In this document: positions 6,109 through 9,392 of the stretch, piece after piece
How positions within the stretch are numbered: the first letter of the stretch is position 1
Layout: each line of letters starts with the position of its first letter
Assembly: GCA_021129875.1 (NCBI GenBank)
Contig: JAJOKK010000186.1
Location: 1 to 9,392 of the forward strand
Direction: 5' to 3'
From: Candidatus Bipolaricaulota bacterium
GTDB taxonomy: Bacteria > Bipolaricaulota > Bipolaricaulia > UBA7950 > UBA9294
Length of the DNA: 9,392 nucleotides
Program-made: the position numbers and the translations under genes
The notes under the pieces: generated by a model
Database searches by the model: none
What the model was told of the DNA's origin: nothing
Seen by the model: only the letters and a program-made list of their open reading frames with translations

Positions 6109-7635
6109 ATGCCGACTATCAAGGTGGAGACGATCTTAACGAGGGGAGTAGTCCCGACTGTTCCGGGTGCAGATTCGATCGCCATTGCCTGTGGGAGAAT
6201 CTTCGCAGTCGGCTCCGATGCGGAGGTCGCCCCGCTGGCCGGTGTGGCGACGAAGACTATCGATCTAGCGGGTAGGGCTGTGCTCCCTGGGTTCATCGAC
6301 GCTCATACGCACTTCTTGCAGCTTGGCCTGGCGGAGATAGGGTTTCGTATCGATCTTATCGGGCTCTCCAAGGAAGATGCGCTCGATCGGCTCAATAATG
6401 TGGCGCGAGAGCGTGGAGCAGGGGGGTGGGTTGTCGGACTTGGCTGGGATGAGAGCAGGTGGCGCGATCGCCGACCGTTCTGCCGGGAGGACCTTGACCG
6501 GATCGCTGTCGATCGCCCGCTCATCGCCGTTCGTCTAGACGGGCACCTTCTTATTGCCAACACAGCCGCCCTTAAACGGGTCCCTCCCACGATCCCAGCG
6601 GCGGAAATCGATGCAACCCACGGGGTCCTGCGTGAGGAGGCGGCTTTTGCTCTGTTACGCACCCTCTCCCCAGACCGGGAGACCTTGCGCGAGGCGTTGT
6701 ACGCGGCCGCCGCTTACGCGCAGCGGCTTGGGATCACCTCGGTCCACGCCATGCTCCCCCCCGATCTGAACGCATACATGCGTGAACGGGGCAGACTTCC
6801 GTTGCGCGTCACCCTATGCCCAGAGGTCTCCGCGCTCGAGCCGCTGGCTGCGCTCGGGGTTACGAGCGGGTTTGGCGATGACTGGCTGCGCATTGGGGGT
6901 ATTGGGGAGATCTTCGCCGATGGCTCAATCGGAGCGGGGAACGCTGCTTTAGGCGAGCCGTACGCTGATTCTGGAGAAAGAGGAGAGTTGAACTACAGCG
7001 CGCAAGAGATCACCTCTCTCATCGAGCGGGCCGAACAGGCCGGTATACAGACAGTGATTCACGCCATCGGCGATCGGGCGATCACTCAGGTCTTAGACGC
7101 ACACGCAGCGGTCCAGACATCGCCGGATCTGCGTCATAGGATCGAGCACTTTGAACTTCCTACGCTAGAGCAGATCGAACGGGCAGGGGAGTTGTCCTTG
7201 AGCATCTCCATGCAGCCGAATTTTGTGGGGAATTGGTCGGGGGAGGAAAAGATGTATCAGAAGCGGCTGGGCAAGGAGCGTGATTCACAGATTGACCCGC
7301 ACCGCCTCGTCGTCGACAGAGGGATACCACTTGCTTTCGGTTCGGATTGCATGCCGATATCCCCGTTGTACGGTATCCACTGGGCAGTGAACGCCCCCCA
7401 CTCCAGCCAGCGGCTAAGCGTGGAGGAAGCGATCTTCTGCTATACAGAGGCCGGTGCACGGCTCTCCTTTGAAGAGAAGGAGAAGGGACGGATCGAGGCG
7501 GGGATGCTCGCCGACCTTGTCGTCCTCGATCAGGACCCGCGCGAGGACCAATCACGAATCAGCGAGCGCACAGTGGAGATGACTATCCTCAACGGGAAGA
7601 TCGTCTACCAGCGAGGGAATGAACCGTGCGAATAG
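6109..7635 (+). CDS. YtcJ-like amidohydrolase (Amidohydrolase_3 family)
   Basis: This 508-residue metal-dependent hydrolase probably cleaves an amide, imide or formamide bond; the substrate cannot be told from sequence. Visible family features are the N-terminal sandwich start (ILTRG...AIACGRIFAVGSDAEV), the metal-binding HTH at H66/H68 in GFIDAHTHF, GWDESRW, the FADGS motif, HAIGDRA with H318 and D322, RIEHFE with H347, GSD with D413, and the closing GMLADLVVLDQDP. The residue before IFADGS is E267, where relatives usually carry a lysine that can be carboxylated to bridge two metals. A glutamate bridges or binds metal in some other amidohydrolases, so activity may persist. No signal peptide is seen, so it is likely cytosolic. 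ATG 6109 is chosen because homology starts there, although it lacks a Shine-Dalgarno; GTG 6067 has AAGGAG (6054-6059) 7 nt upstream and would add 14 residues. The 3' end overlaps the next gene by 10 nt, which suggests one transcript. Confidence 0.85.
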   Translation: MPTIKVETILTRGVVPTVPGADSIAIACGRIFAVGSDAEVAPLAGVATKTIDLAGRAVLPGFIDAHTHFLQLGLAEIGFRIDLIGLSKEDALDRLNNVARERGAGGWVVGLGWDESRWRDRRPFCREDLDRIAVDRPLIAVRLDGHLLIANTAALKRVPPTIPAAEIDATHGVLREEAAFALLRTLSPDRETLREALYAAAAYAQRLGITSVHAMLPPDLNAYMRERGRLPLRVTLCPEVSALEPLAALGVTSGFGDDWLRIGGIGEIFADGSIGAGNAALGEPYADSGERGELNYSAQEITSLIERAEQAGIQTVIHAIGDRAITQVLDAHAAVQTSPDLRHRIEHFELPTLEQIERAGELSLSISMQPNFVGNWSGEEKMYQKRLGKERDSQIDPHRLVVDRGIPLAFGSDCMPISPLYGIHWAVNAPHSSQRLSVEEAIFCYTEAGARLSFEEKEKGRIEAGMLADLVVLDQDPREDQSRISERTVEMTILNGKIVYQRGNEPCE

Positions 7636-8774
7636 GGCTGTTCTCCGATGCCTACCTCCCTGAGATCAGCGGTGTGACGACTGCTGTGCACTGGTTAAAA
7701 GAAGAGTTGGAACGGCTTGGGCATGAGGCTTACATCTACGCGCCGGCATATAAGGGGTTCCGCGACAAAGAGGAGCACCTTTTCCGCTTCCGCGCGCGCC
7801 GGTTCATCTTTCACAAGGCGAGCCGGGTCGCCCTTCCCTACAGCCGGAAGGCAGCACGGAGCTTCAAAAGACTCGATATCGTCCATAGTCATACCCCCTT
7901 CTCCTTGGGGCTGGTCGCAGTCGGCGCGGCGACCCTCTCTCGGATTCCGCATGTACACACCTATCACACACACCTACTGGAGAGCCGCCATTATCTTCCC
8001 CTCTCTTCGCTCCTTCCGGAAAGGGAGACCGAGAAGATAATCGCCGCATTCTGCAATAGATGCGCCGTGGTGACGGCCCCCTCTCTTCCATTCAAGGAGA
8101 AGCTGGTCGAGTATGGGGTGCACCGTCCGATCCATATTCTCCCATCCGGGGTAAACCTCTCCCTCTTCCGCAAGGAGCAGGCTTGGGAGCCGCGTCAGAA
8201 GTTGGCGATCCCGGCGGGAGCGACCCTCTTCCTTTACGCGGGACGCCTGGCAATGGAGAAGAATCTCCCCTTCCTGGTACGCGCCTTTGCCCGGCTCCAT
8301 GAGGAGGATCGTGAGGCAGTCCTCGTCATCGCTGGGGACGGACCGAAACGAAAGGAACTGGAGGATCAGGTCGAGAAGAGCGGCCTCTCCAAGGCGGTGA
8401 GGTTTGCCGGATTCCTCGCTCATCCCCAGCTGATCGATCTGTACAGGGCAGCCGATCTGTTCCTCTTCTCCTCCAAGGCAGAGACACAAGGGCTCGTCTT
8501 GCTGGAGGCCATGGCCGGAGGGACACCGGTAGTGGCGATCGGGGAGTTGGGGGTTCTCGACATTGTGTGTGACGGGATAAACGGCCTCTTTGCCCCGGAA
8601 GAGGAAAAAAGATTCGCCCGGATCGCGCTCGATCTGATGAACGACAGCGCGCGCTACGCCCAGCTCAAAGAAGGGGCGCTCAAAACAGCGAAGGAACTCT
8701 CCGCCCACAGCTCGACTCTGCGCCTCCTAGAGATCTTCAACCAGTGTCTTGCCGTTGCGAGGAAGGGAGACTGA
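7626..8774 (+). CDS. GT4 glycosyltransferase, diacylglycerol glucosyltransferase-like
   Basis: This 382-residue glycosyltransferase of the GT-B fold, family GT4, transfers a sugar from a nucleotide donor with retention. The N-terminal domain opens with RIGLFSDAYLPEISGV and continues with HSHTPFSLG and HVHTYHTH (residues 109-116), a pattern typical of 1,2-diacylglycerol 3-glucosyltransferases and PimB-like mannosyltransferases. The C-terminal domain has YAGRLAMEKN with donor-binding R207 and K212, IAGDGP, and the EX7E motif E286...E294 in AETQGLVLLEAMAGGTPV. No membrane segment is seen, which fits a peripheral membrane enzyme acting on a lipid acceptor. Acceptor identity is inferred from N-terminal similarity only. 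The start is GTG 7626, with GAGGGA at 7613-7618 placed 7 nt upstream and a 10-nt overlap with the amidohydrolase gene. A likely terminator overlaps its stop codon. Confidence 0.85.
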   Translation: MRIGLFSDAYLPEISGVTTAVHWLKEELERLGHEAYIYAPAYKGFRDKEEHLFRFRARRFIFHKASRVALPYSRKAARSFKRLDIVHSHTPFSLGLVAVGAATLSRIPHVHTYHTHLLESRHYLPLSSLLPERETEKIIAAFCNRCAVVTAPSLPFKEKLVEYGVHRPIHILPSGVNLSLFRKEQAWEPRQKLAIPAGATLFLYAGRLAMEKNLPFLVRAFARLHEEDREAVLVIAGDGPKRKELEDQVEKSGLSKAVRFAGFLAHPQLIDLYRAADLFLFSSKAETQGLVLLEAMAGGTPVVAIGELGVLDIVCDGINGLFAPEEEKRFARIALDLMNDSARYAQLKEGALKTAKELSAHSSTLRLLEIFNQCLAVARKGD

Positions 8775-8810
8775 CCTCGCGCTCTTCCTTCTGAGGGTCG
8801 GTCGTTCTTT
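8769..8810 (+). terminator. Possible intrinsic terminator after the glycosyltransferase gene
   Basis: GACTGACC at 8769-8776 pairs with GGTCGGTC at 8796-8803 (7 Watson-Crick pairs plus one G-U), with a 19-nt loop, and is followed by the T-rich stretch GTTCTTTCTT. The stem includes the stop codon of the glycosyltransferase gene. The loop is long and the T-run is interrupted, so this is plausible but not certain. Confidence 0.4.
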
Positions 8811-8873
8811 CTTGCAGGGAGACCACAGAATTTCTCTTTTAACGAGAACTTAGGAGGCTGTTGCGTGATGCGG

Positions 8874-8922
8874 CCTGGTAAGGACGCGTAATCCAGTGGG
8901 TAGGAACCCCATCCAGGTAACC
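8874..8922 (+). ncRNA. Probable remnant of group II intron RNA
   Basis: An outer stem CCTGG 8874-8878 with CCAGG 8913-8917 encloses two small stems: GGA 8882-8884 with TCC 8892-8894, and TGGG 8897-8900 with CCCA 8908-8911. This compact branched fold lies directly before reverse transcriptase coding sequence. From memory, stretches such as GTAAGGACGCGTAATCC and GGAACCCCATCCAGGTAAC resemble conserved domain I parts of bacterial group II introns. If so, the rest of the intron RNA and the first part of its ORF have been deleted between here and about 8926. The assignment is inference from fold and context. Confidence 0.35.
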
Positions 8923-8925
8923 GCG

Positions 8926-9334
8926 GGCCTGGGATCACCCGTGCCGACCAATATCTACCTACACTATGTGTTGGATATGTGCTTTCAAAACGGGGATGAC
9001 GCACGGTGCTTTCGGTCGGAACTGACGAAACGCCTTACTGAATTTGACCTGGAAGTAGAGCCCAGCAAGACAGCGGTGTTGCGATTCGGCAATGGCGCAC
9101 AACGAAACTGTGATCGGGACGGGCTGTGCCGTCCCAATACCTTCAATTTTCTTGGGTTTACCCACTATGTGGGCCGCAGTCGCAGCGGACAATTCGTCAT
9201 CGGGCGACGGACAGAAGGCAAGCGGTTTTAAGAAGAAGCTGCAGATGCTAAATAAGCGTCTGCGACAACTTCGCGTGGAAGGCGGGAAGGCCATGATAGA
9301 CTACTTCAAAAGGCATCTATGCGTGATCGGTTAA
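8926..9334 (+). pseudogene. Group II intron reverse transcriptase/maturase, decayed fragment
   Basis: The translated sequence matches the middle of LtrA-type group II intron proteins: GLGSPVPTNIYLHYVLD (RT domain 4 region), then CFQNGDDARCF, LTKRLTEFDLEVEPSKTAVLRFG and FNFLGFTHYVGRSRSGQFVI. About 25 residues, including the catalytic YADD motif, are missing between VLD and CFQ near 8974-8982, an in-frame deletion. An extra T in the TTTT run at 9226-9229 creates a TAA stop at 9229. In the other frame the maturase continues as FKKKLQMLNKRLRQLRVEGGKAMIDYFKRHL up to a stop at 9332. The N-terminal RT domains and the C-terminal maturase/endonuclease part are absent. The apparent GTG start at 8896 lies in the upstream RNA-like segment and is not a real start. 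It cannot make an active enzyme. Confidence 0.85.
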
Positions 9335-9392
9335 GCTCTCTATCAGCGCATTAAAATCTTCTGATTTTGGGAGATTCATCACACTTTCCGAC
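9335..9392. other. Sequence after the intron pseudogene
   Basis: No gene is recognised before the window ends. AAAATC at 9353-9358 and GATTTT at 9363-9368 form a short AT-rich inverted repeat with a 4-nt loop, which is weak and may be chance. I see no recognisable domain V (the conserved AGC-triad hairpin near the 3' end of group II introns), so the intron's 3' end is missing or lies beyond the window. Confidence 0.3.

Noticed and set aside
5864..6109. Minus-strand 81-residue ORF across the intergenic region
   Set aside because: It includes the typical LSLLWERVRVRGE-like translation of a REP palindrome and has no start context or family match.
9353..9368. AAAATC/GATTTT hairpin as a terminator or intron domain V
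   Set aside because: The stem is only 6 bp, mostly A-T, with no T-tract beyond the stem itself and no AGC triad; it is probably chance.

Overview
The window looks like bacterial chromosome, GC-rich by eye, with clear Shine-Dalgarno sites (AGGAGG, AAGGAG, GAGGAG) and densely packed genes. The first 5.6 kb is a de novo purine biosynthesis operon of unusual composition. The E. coli-type PurB and long-form PurC sit beside PurP, a formate-dependent enzyme best known from archaea. From general family knowledge, such mixtures bring to mind deep-branching anaerobes such as Dehalococcoidia (Chloroflexota) or Bipolaricaulota. The sequence alone does not settle the lineage, so this is inference.

Region 1 (1-5653, + strand) starts with a short leader holding a strong imperfect stem-loop. 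Four genes follow, each junction being a 4-nt ATGA stop/start overlap: a PurN-PurC fusion (GAR formyltransferase joined to SAICAR synthetase), PurB (adenylosuccinate/SAICAR lyase), a divergent PurP paralogue, and a PurP with the ATP-grasp and substrate motifs kept. Together they would cover GAR to FGAR, CAIR to SAICAR, SAICAR to AICAR, and AICAR to FAICAR. The first formylation would use formyl-tetrahydrofolate and the second free formate plus ATP. No IMP cyclohydrolase (PurH or PurO) is visible here.

Region 2 (5654 to about 6066) is a roughly 400-bp intergenic stretch. It holds three perfect tandem copies of a 13-bp sequence, two small hairpins, a cluster of TGTC motifs and a REP-like CCCTCTCCC/GGGAGAGGG palindrome. 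I see no convincing gene in it.

Region 3 (6109-8774, + strand) is a two-gene unit: a YtcJ-like amidohydrolase overlapping by 10 nt a GT4 glycosyltransferase that resembles diacylglycerol glucosyltransferases. A plausible intrinsic terminator follows. Nothing links these two genes to purine synthesis beyond position.

Region 4 (about 8860-9392) is a decayed group II intron: a short structured RNA remnant, then a reverse transcriptase/maturase pseudogene that has lost its YADD active-site segment and carries a frameshift.

The items most worth a second look are the PurN-PurC fusion and the tandem PurP pair, in which one copy has lost the ATP-binding glycine loop and the other has kept it.
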